From: Natronosalvus hydrolyticus
GTDB lineage: Archaea > Halobacteriota > Halobacteria > Halobacteriales > Natrialbaceae
DNA: 58,215 nt
Assembly (NCBI GenBank): GCA_025517525.1
Contig: JAOPJZ010000022.1
Coordinates: forward strand, 1-58,215
Reading direction: 5' to 3'
Below are positions 16,735-25,954 of this stretch, piece by piece. Under the pieces are notes generated by a model that saw nothing but the letters and a program-made list of their open reading frames with translations, was not told the origin of the DNA and ran no database searches. Positions within the stretch are counted from its first letter, which is position 1; the number at the start of each line of letters is the position of its first letter. Position numbers and translations under genes: made by a program.

Positions 16735-17754
16735 CTATGTGGAGGACGCCCCGTCGAGATTGAGGGCATCGAAAAACCGCTGCCTGACCCGGGTATCGAC
16801 CAGTGAGAGTAGTGCTTCGTCATCGTCCCCGACGTCGTCACCGAACAATCCAAGCTCGAGACGGCCGCCAGCCATGTCGTTGTGGCCTCCAACAGAGCCC
16901 AGGTCGCCAAAGGCCGTCCCGAGCAACTGACCCACGTTCACTCGCGGGTCGAGCGAACGCGCGCTGAGTCGGATCGTCCCGTCGATGATACCGTAGGCGA
17001 GGACGGTGTCGACGCCTTCGACGTTGAGCAGGTATTCTGCGGCCTGTGGTAAGGCATCCGTCTCCGTCGTGCGTCCGACGCTGGCGATCATCGACGACCC
17101 ACGCTGTTTTCGATTGACGATAGCCCGACCGATCGCGTCGATCGTCCCTGGAGAGAACGCGCTCCCGTAGAGTCGCTCGAGCGTCTCGAGGTTTGCGTCC
17201 CGATAGACGGCGAGTGCAGCTTCGTACTCACGAATCGTGGGCTCGCGCAGATAATCCAGGCGTTCGCGATGGAGGGCGAACAGAAGCGCCGTCGCGAGAC
17301 GCGACGGGATTGCTAGCTCGAGTTCCTGGAGGTACTCCACGAAGATGGTCACCGTCGCCCCGTAGTCGGTTCGAACGTCGGCAAACGCGGCATCGACCGG
17401 TGGCCCAGGATGATGGTCCACCACGATTGACGGCTCGAGTTCGGTCGTCAGACTCGTGTTGACGCCCTGTTTGGAGTGATCGACGAACGCGATACAGTCG
17501 AACGTATCCACGGGGACGGCCCCGATGGGTTCGACGTCGATATCGAGCAGGTTGACGAACGCCCGATTTTGCTGGTGGGATATCGACCCACCGTAGGTGA
17601 TCGCGATGTTCGAAACGTCGGCCTCGCTCGAGGTAGCGATCTCCTGTAGCGCGAGCGCGCTCGCCAGCGTATCCGGGTCGGGATTATCGTGACAGACGAT
17701 CGCGAGCGAATCACACGCCTCTAGAACGCTCACGAGAGCCGCTGCACGTGACAT
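16735..17754 (-). CDS. DHH-family phosphoesterase (DHHA1-containing)
   Basis: Metal-dependent phosphoesterase of 339 aa. The four DHH motifs are visible: VCHDNPDPDTLASAL, FVDHSKQG, VVDHHPGP and the substrate-side GSVGGHNDMAGG in the DHHA1 domain. Members include nano-RNases, c-di-AMP/pApA hydrolases and RecJ-like exonucleases. This size without extra domains fits the NrnA/pApA group, but the substrate cannot be fixed by reading. ATG at 17754 gives MSRAAALVSVLEACD, the usual N-terminal helix; the 22 codons further upstream are Arg/Cys-rich and unlikely. Confidence 0.88.
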   Translation of the reverse strand: MSRAAALVSVLEACDSLAIVCHDNPDPDTLASALALQEIATSSEADVSNIAITYGGSISHQQNRAFVNLLDIDVEPIGAVPVDTFDCIAFVDHSKQGVNTSLTTELEPSIVVDHHPGPPVDAAFADVRTDYGATVTIFVEYLQELELAIPSRLATALLFALHRERLDYLREPTIREYEAALAVYRDANLETLERLYGSAFSPGTIDAIGRAIVNRKQRGSSMIASVGRTTETDALPQAAEYLLNVEGVDTVLAYGIIDGTIRLSARSLDPRVNVGQLLGTAFGDLGSVGGHNDMAGGRLELGLFGDDVGDDDEALLSLVDTRVRQRFFDALNLDGASST

Positions 17755-17879
17755 ACCTACAGTACGTCGACGACAGGCTTGAATTTCAGCCCCAGGTTCG
17801 CGTTGTTCGCTCTGGAACAAAAACAGTCACCGCCCGATGTCGCTCATCGGGTTTTGCACGAGATGACTCCGCGGCCGGA

Positions 17880-18341
17880 TCACTCTCGAGACTTGATCAG
17901 GAACTTCATGTCTCCTTCGAAGACAACTGTCCCCTCCTGGTTCGTCATGGTCGTATCGATGATTACGAGTCCCGAATCGTCCCGACTCGAGAGGTCTTTG
18001 GTCTCGATGACCTCCATATCGAGCGAGATGGTGTCACCCATGTTGACCGGCGCAGGGATATCCATGTAGTTCATCCCGAGGAACGCCAGCACGGTTCGCT
18101 CGAGGAATCCACAGCGGTAGACGAAGCCGGTTGCCAAGATGAACGTCATCGGCCCGTGAGCGACGCGTTCGCCGAAGTACTCGTCGTCAGCGTAATGTCG
18201 GTTCGTGTGTAACTCGGTCCAGTCACCCGAAACCATCGAGTGGACGACGAAATCCGTCTCTGTGACCGTTCGCCCGACGCTTTCGAACTCCTGTCCTTCC
18301 TCGAAATCTTCGAAGTAATGTGGCTCGTAGCTGTACGGCAT
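17880..18341 (-). CDS. MaoC-like hydratase (hotdog fold)
   Basis: Probable enoyl-CoA hydratase-like enzyme of 153 aa. It has the MaoC start (YFEDFEEGQEFESVGRTVTE), the active-site block SGDWTELHTNRHYADDEYFG with the conserved Asp and His, and VAHGPMTFILATG. The PVNMGDTISLDMEVIE strand and a C-terminal strand close the fold. Substrates in this family are (R)-specific enoyl- or hydroxyacyl-CoA. Upstream on its strand, TTAAAGG near 18370 could be a TATA box. It is not in an operon with the divergent small membrane gene. Confidence 0.88.
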   Translation of the reverse strand: MPYSYEPHYFEDFEEGQEFESVGRTVTETDFVVHSMVSGDWTELHTNRHYADDEYFGERVAHGPMTFILATGFVYRCGFLERTVLAFLGMNYMDIPAPVNMGDTISLDMEVIETKDLSSRDDSGLVIIDTTMTNQEGTVVFEGDMKFLIKSRE

Positions 18342-18424
18342 ATATCCACGTTCACGGTATACTACCTTTAATTGTGATGGTTACATCTCACAAATGACTT
18401 ATCGGCTCCCCTCGTAGCCCACGT

Positions 18425-18649
18425 ATGGACCAGGACGATTTCGTACGCCTCGCGTTCATCGCGTTCGGCCTCGTCATTTTGAGTTTCGTCATCCTCGGAT
18501 TCAGTCGGCTCGTCGTCCCGTTTCGAGTCGCCCAGACGCTCGCCGCGCCCGTCGGCGTCATCGGGTTCGGCCTGGTCGTCTTCCTCTTCCTCCGCGCAAC
18601 CGCTTCAGCAACGGGGATTGCCCCGATAGAAGAATCGGTGGAAGAGTAG
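18425..18649 (+). CDS. Small membrane protein, two transmembrane segments
   Basis: Protein of 74 aa. Two hydrophobic segments (FIAFGLVILSFVILGFSRLV at about 11-30, and a second at about 40-58 around GVIGFGLVVFLFL) with a short acidic C-terminus (IEESVEE). A conserved haloarchaeal hypothetical type; no function can be given. It precedes hisD by 79 bases on the same strand. Confidence 0.7.
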   Translation: MDQDDFVRLAFIAFGLVILSFVILGFSRLVVPFRVAQTLAAPVGVIGFGLVVFLFLRATASATGIAPIEESVEE

Positions 18650-18728
18650 CAAAAAACCAGGCCGCCACCACACAGACACCGCTGTCACGAAAGAAACCGT
18701 TTTTCACGCCCCGCTCGAAGCCCATTCT

Positions 18729-20015
18729 ATGACAACGCTTTCGGTCACCGAAATTGCCGATCTCGGCCTCGAGGCCCGAGCGGCGCTGTTCGACCGCGAC
18801 GCCGGGATCGACGCGGCGAGAAACGACGCCCGCGAGATCGTCGAGCGCGTCCGCGAAGAGGGTGACGTCGCCGTGCGAGAGTTCTGTAGAACCTACGACG
18901 ACGTCGACGTCGGCAATCTCGAGATTACGGACGATTGTGAACGGGCCGTCGAGGAAATCCCCGACGACGTGCGAGCGGCCATCGAAACCGCCATCGACAA
19001 CGTTCGCGAATTTCACGAGGCACAGGTCCCCGACGACTGGCGACGGGAGTTCGATGACGGGCGAGAACTCGGTCGTCGCTTCCGGCCCCTCGAGCGCGTC
19101 GGCGTCTACGTCCCCGGTGGCCGTGCCGCGTACCCCTCGAGTGCGATTATGGGCGTCGTACCGGCCGTAGTCGCCGGCGTCGAACACGTCTCGGTCGTCA
19201 CCCCGCCTGCTGATACGATCAATCCGGTGACGCTCGCCGCCATCCACCTCTCGGGGGCAGACGCGGTCTACAGCGTTGGCGGCGCACAGGGAATTGCCGC
19301 CCTCGCGTACGGCACGGAAACCGTGACTCGAGTCCAGAAAATCGTCGGTCCCGGAAATCGCTGGGTCACCGCCGCGAAGGCGCTGGTTCGCAACGACGTC
19401 GAAATCGACCTGCTCGCCGGCCCCAGCGAGGTCGTCGTAATAGCCGACGAAACGGCCGACCCGGACTACGTCGCTGCCGAACTGCTCGCCCAGGCCGAAC
19501 ACGACCCTAACGCGTCCGTCGTCGCGGTCACCGACGACGAGGGGACGGCCCAGGCGATTACGGAAGCCGTCGATGCCCAACTGGCCCACCGGAAGCGCGC
19601 GGATACCATCGAAGCTGCCCTCGAGAGCGATGCAAGCGCGGTCTTGCTCGCCCGATCGATGAGCGAAGCCATCCTCTTCACCGAGGAGTACGCCCCTGAA
19701 CACCTCTCGATCATCGCCGAGGACGACGAATCGATACTCGAGCGCATCGACAGCGCCGGGAGCGTCTTCCTCGGTCCCGATACCCCGGTCGCCGCCGGCG
19801 ACTACGCGAGCGGGACCAATCACGTATTGCCCACCAACGGCGGGGCGAAGGTGACCGGCGGTCTTTCGGTGGATCACTTCCTCCGGGCAACGACTGTCCA
19901 GCGCCTCTCAAGCGACGGACTCGCATCGCTCAGTCCAACGATTACAACCCTTGCTGACGCCGAAGGCCTCGATGCACACGCCGAAAGTGTCCGGCTTCGT
20001 CTCGAAGACGAGTAA
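18729..20015 (+). CDS. hisD: Histidinol dehydrogenase
   Basis: Catalyses the last two steps of histidine synthesis, oxidising L-histidinol to L-histidine with two NAD+. The 428-aa length is standard. The signature VTRVQKIVGPGNRWVTAAK and GPSEVVVIADETADP are present. Zn-ligand and catalytic regions include LAQAEHDPNA and YAPEHLSI, with GTNHVLPTNGGAK near the C-terminus. The ATG at 18729 directly opens the conserved LSVTEIADLGLEAR region. Other his genes are not adjacent, as is usual in haloarchaea where they are scattered. Confidence 0.96.
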   Translation: MTTLSVTEIADLGLEARAALFDRDAGIDAARNDAREIVERVREEGDVAVREFCRTYDDVDVGNLEITDDCERAVEEIPDDVRAAIETAIDNVREFHEAQVPDDWRREFDDGRELGRRFRPLERVGVYVPGGRAAYPSSAIMGVVPAVVAGVEHVSVVTPPADTINPVTLAAIHLSGADAVYSVGGAQGIAALAYGTETVTRVQKIVGPGNRWVTAAKALVRNDVEIDLLAGPSEVVVIADETADPDYVAAELLAQAEHDPNASVVAVTDDEGTAQAITEAVDAQLAHRKRADTIEAALESDASAVLLARSMSEAILFTEEYAPEHLSIIAEDDESILERIDSAGSVFLGPDTPVAAGDYASGTNHVLPTNGGAKVTGGLSVDHFLRATTVQRLSSDGLASLSPTITTLADAEGLDAHAESVRLRLEDE

Positions 20016-20178
20016 CGCCCTTTTGGCTGAAATCAGACTCGAGTTCGTAGGAACAGTGTTGAGGGGCCGAGCCACCACTCTCGGAGGGGATCGATCTTCC
20101 AGTTTACGATCAGCCGGTTCGCAAAACGAAACTGGCCGTGGCGTCACAGTTAACATCCTCCCCACACAATAGGAGTCT

Positions 20179-20547
20179 ATGAGTACCGAAAGCGCGGATA
20201 GCTCCGGAAGCCGTCCCCGGATCGAGGTAACCGAAGGGGCCGCCGAGGAAGCACTCAATCTCCTCGAGAGAGAAGGCTTCGACACGGGTATCGCCGGTCT
20301 TCGACTGTTCGTCCAGCAAGGCGGCTGTGCCGGTCTTTCCTACGGTATGCGCTTCGACGAAGCGCCAGAAGAGGACGATTCGATCTATATTCACCACGAC
20401 CTCCGGGTATTCGTCGACCCGGCCAGCCTCAAATACATCGAGGGGAGCGTCCTCGATTACGAGCACGGCCTCCAGGGTGAAGGGTTCCACGTGGAAAACC
20501 CGAACGTCGTGAGCGAGTGCGGGTGTGGCGAATCGTTCCGCACGTAA
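20179..20547 (+). CDS. A-type iron-sulfur carrier (HesB/IscA/ErpA family)
   Basis: Protein of 122 aa that carries and hands over Fe-S clusters. The three ligand cysteines are seen in QQGGCAGLSYGM and SECGCGESF, the classic C-x(n)-CxC arrangement. The middle (VFVDPASLKYIEGSVLDYE) is also diagnostic. A Shine-Dalgarno-like GGAG sits about 6 nt before the ATG at 20179. The first 15 residues are Ser-rich. It is a single gene. Confidence 0.93.
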   Translation: MSTESADSSGSRPRIEVTEGAAEEALNLLEREGFDTGIAGLRLFVQQGGCAGLSYGMRFDEAPEEDDSIYIHHDLRVFVDPASLKYIEGSVLDYEHGLQGEGFHVENPNVVSECGCGESFRT

Positions 20548-20987
20548 CCGACCCCACCTTCGCTCACCCTGACGGGTTCGCTCGTTGAGGGTGGGGCTTT
20601 GATGTGGGACTCGCCGTCAACTGTCGCCAGGGAGGAAGGTTGTTCTTCACCTATGCCGAACGACTCCGGGTCGCCCTCCCCACCATTCAGGGGCCGGGCT
20701 ACTGCGGGCCGTGATACCGCCGACTTGTGCAACGATATCACTGGCTAACACTACTGCCCCCTGTCGAGAAAGCGAACCGGTTGCGAGTCAGGCAGCCGAA
20801 ACGTGGCGGTTGTGGAAGCCTGTGTCCGCTTCCTCCCCGCCCTTCCGTTCCGACCGGATGTCGGAACCCAAGGAGGGGGCTCCGCCTCGAAAGGTGCTGA
20901 AAAATTTCGTAACTTGTTACCGGTGGTTGTCGACTCGAACGGATAGTTGCCGGTGAAAAGACGACGAAACGGGGGGTTACCGGGAGA
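20548..20987. other. Structured non-coding stretch, possible IS200/IS605-derived remnant
   Basis: No convincing gene in 440 bases. Two strong hairpins are visible. One at 20552-20596 pairs CCCCACC with GGTGGGG and has an inner ACCC/GGGT stem. The other at 20832-20879 pairs GTTCCG (20847-20852) with CGGAAC (20862-20867) and continues outward as CCTTCC against CCAAGG. Hairpins of this sort flank TnpB elements, and the 330-base spacing would suit a non-autonomous derivative that lost its gene. The first hairpin may instead simply end hesB transcription. Confidence 0.35.
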
Positions 20988-21188
20988 TTAGTCCTCGAGT
21001 TCGAACGCGACTGTGACTTCCGCCTGGTACTCCCGGTCTTCGACCGAAGCGATTTCGACGCCCAGTTCGTCGACTTCGACCCAGTAGACGTTTTGTAAGG
21101 TTGCCTCTGCGCGGTCGATGGCGTCGTCTGCGGCGGCGTCGAAGCTTTCCGAACTCGTTCCGATGAGTGTAATCTTTTTGAAGACCAT
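20988..21188 (-). CDS. Dodecin, flavin-binding
   Basis: Protein of 66 aa that assembles into a hollow dodecamer storing riboflavin/lumichrome in haloarchaea. It begins VFKKITLIGTSSESFDAAAD, has the key flavin-stacking Trp at position 36 (NVYWVEV), as in Halobacterium dodecin, and a closing strand (YQAEVTVAFELED). The ATG at 21188 is chosen; the frame extends 26 codons upstream into the neighbour without any match. It shares strand and direction with the next gene upstream. Confidence 0.94.
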   Translation of the reverse strand: MVFKKITLIGTSSESFDAAADDAIDRAEATLQNVYWVEVDELGVEIASVEDREYQAEVTVAFELED

Positions 21189-21265
21189 AGCGAGTGACAC
21201 TACCGGCTTTGGGGACTTAAATATACACCCGAAATTTCGAACCAGGCCCGCCTCGAGGGCCGACA

Positions 21266-21583
21266 CTACTCGCTTCGGTCACTGCTGGCCGTGTGGCCGA
21301 GGTGTTCCTCCACCGCCGCAACCTTTTCAGCCGCAGACTCCTCACTCGAGCGTTTGTCGTCGATTTTGAGGAACGTACTCACGCGGTCGCCGTCGACGGC
21401 CTCGTGAGCCGCCTGCACTGCATCGAGCAGTTCACCGATGTTGGGGGCTTCGATAGTCGTGCCCATCGGTCCCGTCTCGTACTCGACGTCGAAGTCCTCG
21501 AGTGCCTCGACGGCGTTAGCGACGTCTTTCGCCATGCTGTCTTCGGTGGCTGGTGCCGTGCTCAGAAAGCCGATGACCGTCAT
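21266..21583 (-). CDS. MTH1187-family (thiamine-binding-like) protein
   Basis: Protein of 105 aa with a ferredoxin-like fold: MTVIGFLSTAPATEDSMAKD, then VEYETGPMGTTIEAPN and VSTFLKIDDKR. This is the pattern of the MTH1187/YkoF group, some of which bind thiamine or its pyrimidine part. The ATG at 21583 precedes the conserved first strand. The tail (AAEKVAAVEEHLG) is helical. It lies 77 bases upstream of dodecin on the same strand; both may buffer a vitamin. Confidence 0.85.
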   Translation of the reverse strand: MTVIGFLSTAPATEDSMAKDVANAVEALEDFDVEYETGPMGTTIEAPNIGELLDAVQAAHEAVDGDRVSTFLKIDDKRSSEESAAEKVAAVEEHLGHTASSDRSE

Positions 21584-21667
21584 GGATACCTCGACGTGGC
21601 CTGCGACAAAATAACCATCGGGTGTCACGTTCGCGTTTGCAAACCCGTCGACTCGTCTGGATATTTA

Positions 21668-24493
21668 TCAATCCCAGAAGGATTTCGTGCGGGCGTACTG
21701 GCGTTCTTTCTCGAGGATGTCACGATAGAACTCCTGTTCGTCTTCGCGCAGTCGGTTGATGATCTGGGCGGCGTTGTGTGGACCGACCCCACGGGCAGAC
21801 ATGGCGATGACGGCCCGTTTTCCGTGACTCTGGACTAAACCTGCGTTGCGGACCGCTCGCTGGGTCTGTTCGATCTGTTCGTCGTCTTTTTCGGCTGCTT
21901 GTACCGCCTGCACTACCTCGTCGGCCCACGGACTCAGGGCCGCAATTCGCGTCGAGCCACACTCAGGACACGCTGGCTGGTCGGCAACCCGTTTGACTTT
22001 GGTTCGCGAGAGCCAGTCCAGGCAGTGCGTACACAGTAGCGTCACCCGGTCGTCGTGCAACCGCTCTTTGACCGTTTCGATGACGCTCGCATCGGCGTTC
22101 TCGGGTGCAAGCAGTTCCTTGCCGCCGGAGCGACCCGCACTCCCGATTGCCGTTCGCCCGCGAACCGTCTCGAGCGCAATCTCGCCCGATTGGATTCCCG
22201 CGAACACCGCACTCGCCGCCTCGACGTCGAGGTCCTCGTGGAACACCGATCGAACCGATTCGGCGTACATCGGCGTATCCTTGAGGGCGGCCAAGAGCCG
22301 CTCGTTCGACAGCCGACCCGAACCCTGCCAGCGTTTGAGCGCGCCGAACTTCGCCGATATCTGGGCGAGACGGTAGGCCAGTGTGTCAGAGCCTTTTAAG
22401 CCTAGCTCGAGGATGGGTTCGACGTGTGCCGGGTCAGTTTTCGTCAGCTTCTCACAGATATCACTCGTCGAGACGCTCGTGGGAACCTCGAGTTCGATAC
22501 GATACGGATCCGTGTCGAGACCAACGGAGGAGCCGGATTGCTGACCGAGCAGTGCCGAGAGCACGCGACCGAGCGTCTCGTTCGTCCGGTGTCCAAAGCA
22601 GGCGTTAAGAACCACGGTTCGGCCCTGGCGTTCCAGCACCACGCGGTCGGCCGTCGGCATGGGTGCGTCACCCTCACGCTGGTCACCCAGATGCCGACAG
22701 GCGCGCTCGAGCGCCCGATGTTCGCCGGGGTATCGTTCCCCGAGATCCTGGCTGACAGACGTGACGTCATCACCAGTGTCGAGTTGACTACCCACGATGG
22801 CCCGTATCGCACCGACCTCCTCGGCAACGGGCTGTGGGACCGGTATCTCCTGGCCGGTCCAGGACGGGACTTCCCCCGCAGGGTCTTCGATTGGGGTCAC
22901 CTTGACCCGGGTTTCGTCCTCGTCGATTTCGACGATTCGCCACATTTCACCCCGCTGGATAAACACCGCGCCTGGCTGGGCGAACGTCGTGACGAAGCGC
23001 TCATCGAGGGTCCCAATTTGCCCACCCGAGGCGATGTCGTGGACCTCGTACGTCGCCTCGTCCGGAATCATTGAGAGATTGGCGTAGACGTACTGCCAGG
23101 TGCTACCGGCGGTCTCGACCCGGTCACCTCCCTCGTCGAACCAGACGATTCGGTTCCGATGGAGTTCGCCCAGCACGCCCCTGAACACCGATTCCTCGAG
23201 GTCTCGAAAAGGATACGCACGGCGGAGCAAGTCGATAACGGTATCGACGTGTCTCGACCCGGTCGACTGCACGATGCCCGGAATCTGGTTGGCGACGACG
23301 TCGAGACTCCCCTCGTGGATGCCCGCTGGTTCGACCTCACCCGCTTTCGCCCGACGGGCGATGGCCAGTGCCTCGAGCGTATCGTCGGGACGGGTCGTCA
23401 CGATAGTCCCGCGTGAGATTTCGTCCCGGCGATGGCCGGCACGGCCGATACGCTGGAGCAACCGTGACACCTGTCGCGGACTCTGGTACTGAATAACGTG
23501 ATCGATGCGACCAACGTCGATACCGAGTTCCATCGAGGAGGTACAGAGCAAAGCGTCGAGTTCACCCGCTTTGAACCGGTCTTCGACCTCGATGCGGGCG
23601 GCTTTCGACAGCGAGCCGTGGTGAACGCCGATGGGCAACTCGAGGCGGGTGAACCGAGAGCCGAGTGCCTCCGCCGTCTGTCTGGTGTTGACGAAAATCA
23701 GTGTCGACTCGTGGGCGTCGACGATATCGCGAATGCACCGGACGTGGCTGGCCGTGGTCGCATCCGTTGCGAGAGCCCCGGCGAGGCGTTCGTCTTCGTC
23801 GGTGACCGTCGGCCGACACACTTCGACGTCGATTCGACTGCCAACGTCGATCTCTCGAACCGTACATGGCCGGCCACCGGTGAGGAACTGCCCGACAGCT
23901 TCGGGTTCACCGACCGTAGCCGAGAGGCCGATTCGCTGGAACGGGTCAGACAGTTCCTGTAGTCGCTCGAGGCCCACCGCTAACTGGGCCCCCCGTTTCG
24001 AGGCCGCCAGTTCGTGGACCTCGTCGACGACGACGTGGCGCACGTCCTCGAGTCCTTCGCGCAGTCGCTCGCCAGTGAGCATCGCTTGCAGCGTTTCGGG
24101 CGTGGTGACGAGCACGTCCGGCGGGTCTTCGGCCTGTTGTCTCCGCCGGTACTGGGTCGTGTCGCCGTGGCGAACATCGACCTCGAGGTCGAGCGTTTCG
24201 CCCCACCACTCGAGGCGGTCGCGCATATCGCGGTTGAGGGCGCGAAGGGGCGTGATATACAGGGCGCCAAATCCGTCCGGTCGATCTTCGACCAGTCCGT
24301 CGAAGACGGGTAACATCGCCGTCTCGGTTTTCCCGCTACCTGTGGGTGCGATTACCAGTGTGTGTTCGCCGGCAGCCAGTGGAGGAATCGCCAGTCGCTG
24401 TGGGGCTGTCGGCGTCGAAAAGCCGCGTTCTGAAAGTGCCGAGCGAACGCTCGAGCCGAGGTGGGTAAACGCCGCGACGTCCCCATCGGTCAT
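21668..24493 (-). CDS. lhr: Lhr-type large ATP-dependent helicase
   Basis: Superfamily 2 DNA/RNA helicase of 941 aa. Motif I is APTGSGKTETA, motif II VDEVHE, motif III GLSATVG, and motif VI QRIGRAGHR. After the two RecA domains (about 1-390) come a winged helix and the Lhr core domain (about 400-780). The C-terminal zinc site is CTHC...CPEC near residues 823-843. Lhr unwinds DNA 3' to 5' and is tied to replication-coupled repair in archaea. The ATG at 24493 (MTDGDVAAFTHLGSSVRSAL) fits the family. It faces thiI, with 206 bases between the starts. Confidence 0.92.
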   Translation of the reverse strand: MTDGDVAAFTHLGSSVRSALSERGFSTPTAPQRLAIPPLAAGEHTLVIAPTGSGKTETAMLPVFDGLVEDRPDGFGALYITPLRALNRDMRDRLEWWGETLDLEVDVRHGDTTQYRRRQQAEDPPDVLVTTPETLQAMLTGERLREGLEDVRHVVVDEVHELAASKRGAQLAVGLERLQELSDPFQRIGLSATVGEPEAVGQFLTGGRPCTVREIDVGSRIDVEVCRPTVTDEDERLAGALATDATTASHVRCIRDIVDAHESTLIFVNTRQTAEALGSRFTRLELPIGVHHGSLSKAARIEVEDRFKAGELDALLCTSSMELGIDVGRIDHVIQYQSPRQVSRLLQRIGRAGHRRDEISRGTIVTTRPDDTLEALAIARRAKAGEVEPAGIHEGSLDVVANQIPGIVQSTGSRHVDTVIDLLRRAYPFRDLEESVFRGVLGELHRNRIVWFDEGGDRVETAGSTWQYVYANLSMIPDEATYEVHDIASGGQIGTLDERFVTTFAQPGAVFIQRGEMWRIVEIDEDETRVKVTPIEDPAGEVPSWTGQEIPVPQPVAEEVGAIRAIVGSQLDTGDDVTSVSQDLGERYPGEHRALERACRHLGDQREGDAPMPTADRVVLERQGRTVVLNACFGHRTNETLGRVLSALLGQQSGSSVGLDTDPYRIELEVPTSVSTSDICEKLTKTDPAHVEPILELGLKGSDTLAYRLAQISAKFGALKRWQGSGRLSNERLLAALKDTPMYAESVRSVFHEDLDVEAASAVFAGIQSGEIALETVRGRTAIGSAGRSGGKELLAPENADASVIETVKERLHDDRVTLLCTHCLDWLSRTKVKRVADQPACPECGSTRIAALSPWADEVVQAVQAAEKDDEQIEQTQRAVRNAGLVQSHGKRAVIAMSARGVGPHNAAQIINRLREDEQEFYRDILEKERQYARTKSFWD

Positions 24494-24699
24494 CGCCGGA
24501 ACCAGGGGCTGGAGGCGAATAAATGACCTGTTCGCGGGGTTGATGGCGTTCCGGCGGGTTGCTCGAGCGAGTCCCCGTTGGCGGCGGAGGACTCACATCC
24601 TACTGGTTGCATGCGCGAGGTCAGCAAGTGGCGTGCCGTGCGCTCGAGACACATGCCATCGCGGCCTCGTAACCCCCTTATAGCTCCGACCATCTATCC

Positions 24700-25884
24700 A
24701 TGTCCATGCACCCACCCGGCGCGCAGACCGTCCTCGTTCGCCACGGGGACCTCAACACCAAGAGCAACGTCGTCAAGCGCCAGATGGTGGACCTCCTGGT
24801 CGAGAACCTCGAGGCCGTTCTCGAAGACCGGTCCGTACCGGGAACGGTCGAGTCGGCCTGGAACCGGCCGTTGATTCACACGTCCGAAGCCGACGTCCTC
24901 GAGGTGGCCCAAACCGCCGCAGACGTCTTTGGCATCGTCTCGACCAGCCCTGCGCTGACCGTCGAAACTGACCTCGAGACGATCTGTGACGCACTCGCAA
25001 CGACTGCCCTGGAAACGTACACCGAAGGGACGTTCGCCGTCGATGCGCGTCGGGCGGACAAACGACACCCCTACACGAGCGAGGACGTGGCGAGAGCCGG
25101 CGGAACAGCGATCTGGGAGGCCGTCGAAGGCGAGTTCGAACCGAGCGTCGACCTCGAGGAGCCGGATTACACGTTCAGCGTCGAGATTCGCGAAGAAGCT
25201 GCCTACATCTACACCGACAGTATCCAGGGCCCCGGGGGACTCCCCCTTCGATCGCAAGCACCGATGGTCGCGTTGATCAGCGGCGGTATCGACTCGCCCG
25301 TCGCGGCCTACGAACTCATGCGACGTGGGTCGCCGGTGGTTCCCGTCTACGTCGACCTCGGCGACTACGGCGGCCCGGACCACGAGGCACGGGCTCTCGA
25401 GACAGTACGAACGCTCGCAACCTATGCTCCAAACACGGATATGAGCGTGTACCGCGTCCCGGGAGGCGAGACGATGCGGCTACTCGCCGAAACGATGGAA
25501 GAAGGCCGCATGCTGTCGATGCGTCGGTTCCTATATCGCGTCGCCGAGCACATCGCCGGCACCGTCGGTGCACACGGCATCGTCACCGGCGAGGCCATCG
25601 GTCAGAAATCGAGTCAGACCGCCCAGAACATCGGCGTTACGAGTCGGGCAACCCGTCTACCGATTCATCGGCCGCTGCTAACGCGAGACAAACAGGACAT
25701 CGTCTCCCAGGCTCGAGCTATTGGCACGTTCGACGACTCGACGATTAACGCGGGCTGTAACCGCATCGCACCGGAACGAGCGGAGACCAACGCGAACCTC
25801 GAGCGACTGCTCGAGTTCGAACCCGACGACCTTTTCGAACGGGCGAAAACGGCGGCTGCAGAAGCGACGATTATCGAAGTGTAG
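24700..25884 (+). CDS. thiI: tRNA 4-thiouridine synthase ThiI
   Basis: Adenylates U8 of tRNA for sulfur insertion; bacterial relatives also serve thiamine synthesis. The 394-aa chain has the N-terminal ferredoxin-like domain (VLVRHGDLNTKSNVVKRQM), THUMP (about 60-170, ending REEAAYIYTDSIQGPGGLPL), and the PP-loop ATPase ALISGGIDSPVAAYELM. It lacks a rhodanese domain, as usual in archaea, so sulfur must come from another carrier. Cys in NAGCNRIAPE corresponds to the conserved catalytic region. A second ATG lies 6 bases downstream and could be the start. Confidence 0.95.
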   Translation: MSMHPPGAQTVLVRHGDLNTKSNVVKRQMVDLLVENLEAVLEDRSVPGTVESAWNRPLIHTSEADVLEVAQTAADVFGIVSTSPALTVETDLETICDALATTALETYTEGTFAVDARRADKRHPYTSEDVARAGGTAIWEAVEGEFEPSVDLEEPDYTFSVEIREEAAYIYTDSIQGPGGLPLRSQAPMVALISGGIDSPVAAYELMRRGSPVVPVYVDLGDYGGPDHEARALETVRTLATYAPNTDMSVYRVPGGETMRLLAETMEEGRMLSMRRFLYRVAEHIAGTVGAHGIVTGEAIGQKSSQTAQNIGVTSRATRLPIHRPLLTRDKQDIVSQARAIGTFDDSTINAGCNRIAPERAETNANLERLLEFEPDDLFERAKTAAAEATIIEV

Positions 25885-25954
25885 GCAAGGCGTTGACGAT
25901 GGCTGGCTGGAGAAACCAACAGATGTGGATCGATGGTGTCAGATTGCTTTGCGG

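Noticed and set aside
18558..19877. 439-codon open frame on the minus strand opposite hisD
   Set aside because: It is the mirror of hisD codon bias in GC-rich DNA; the hisD frame has all family motifs.
20711..20956. 81-aa plus-strand protein in the hesB-dodecin gap
   Set aside because: The translation crosses the second hairpin and shows no domain or haloarchaeal codon usage.
23631..24683. 350-codon open frame on the plus strand opposite lhr
   Set aside because: Arg/Ser-rich translation typical of an antisense frame in haloarchaeal DNA.
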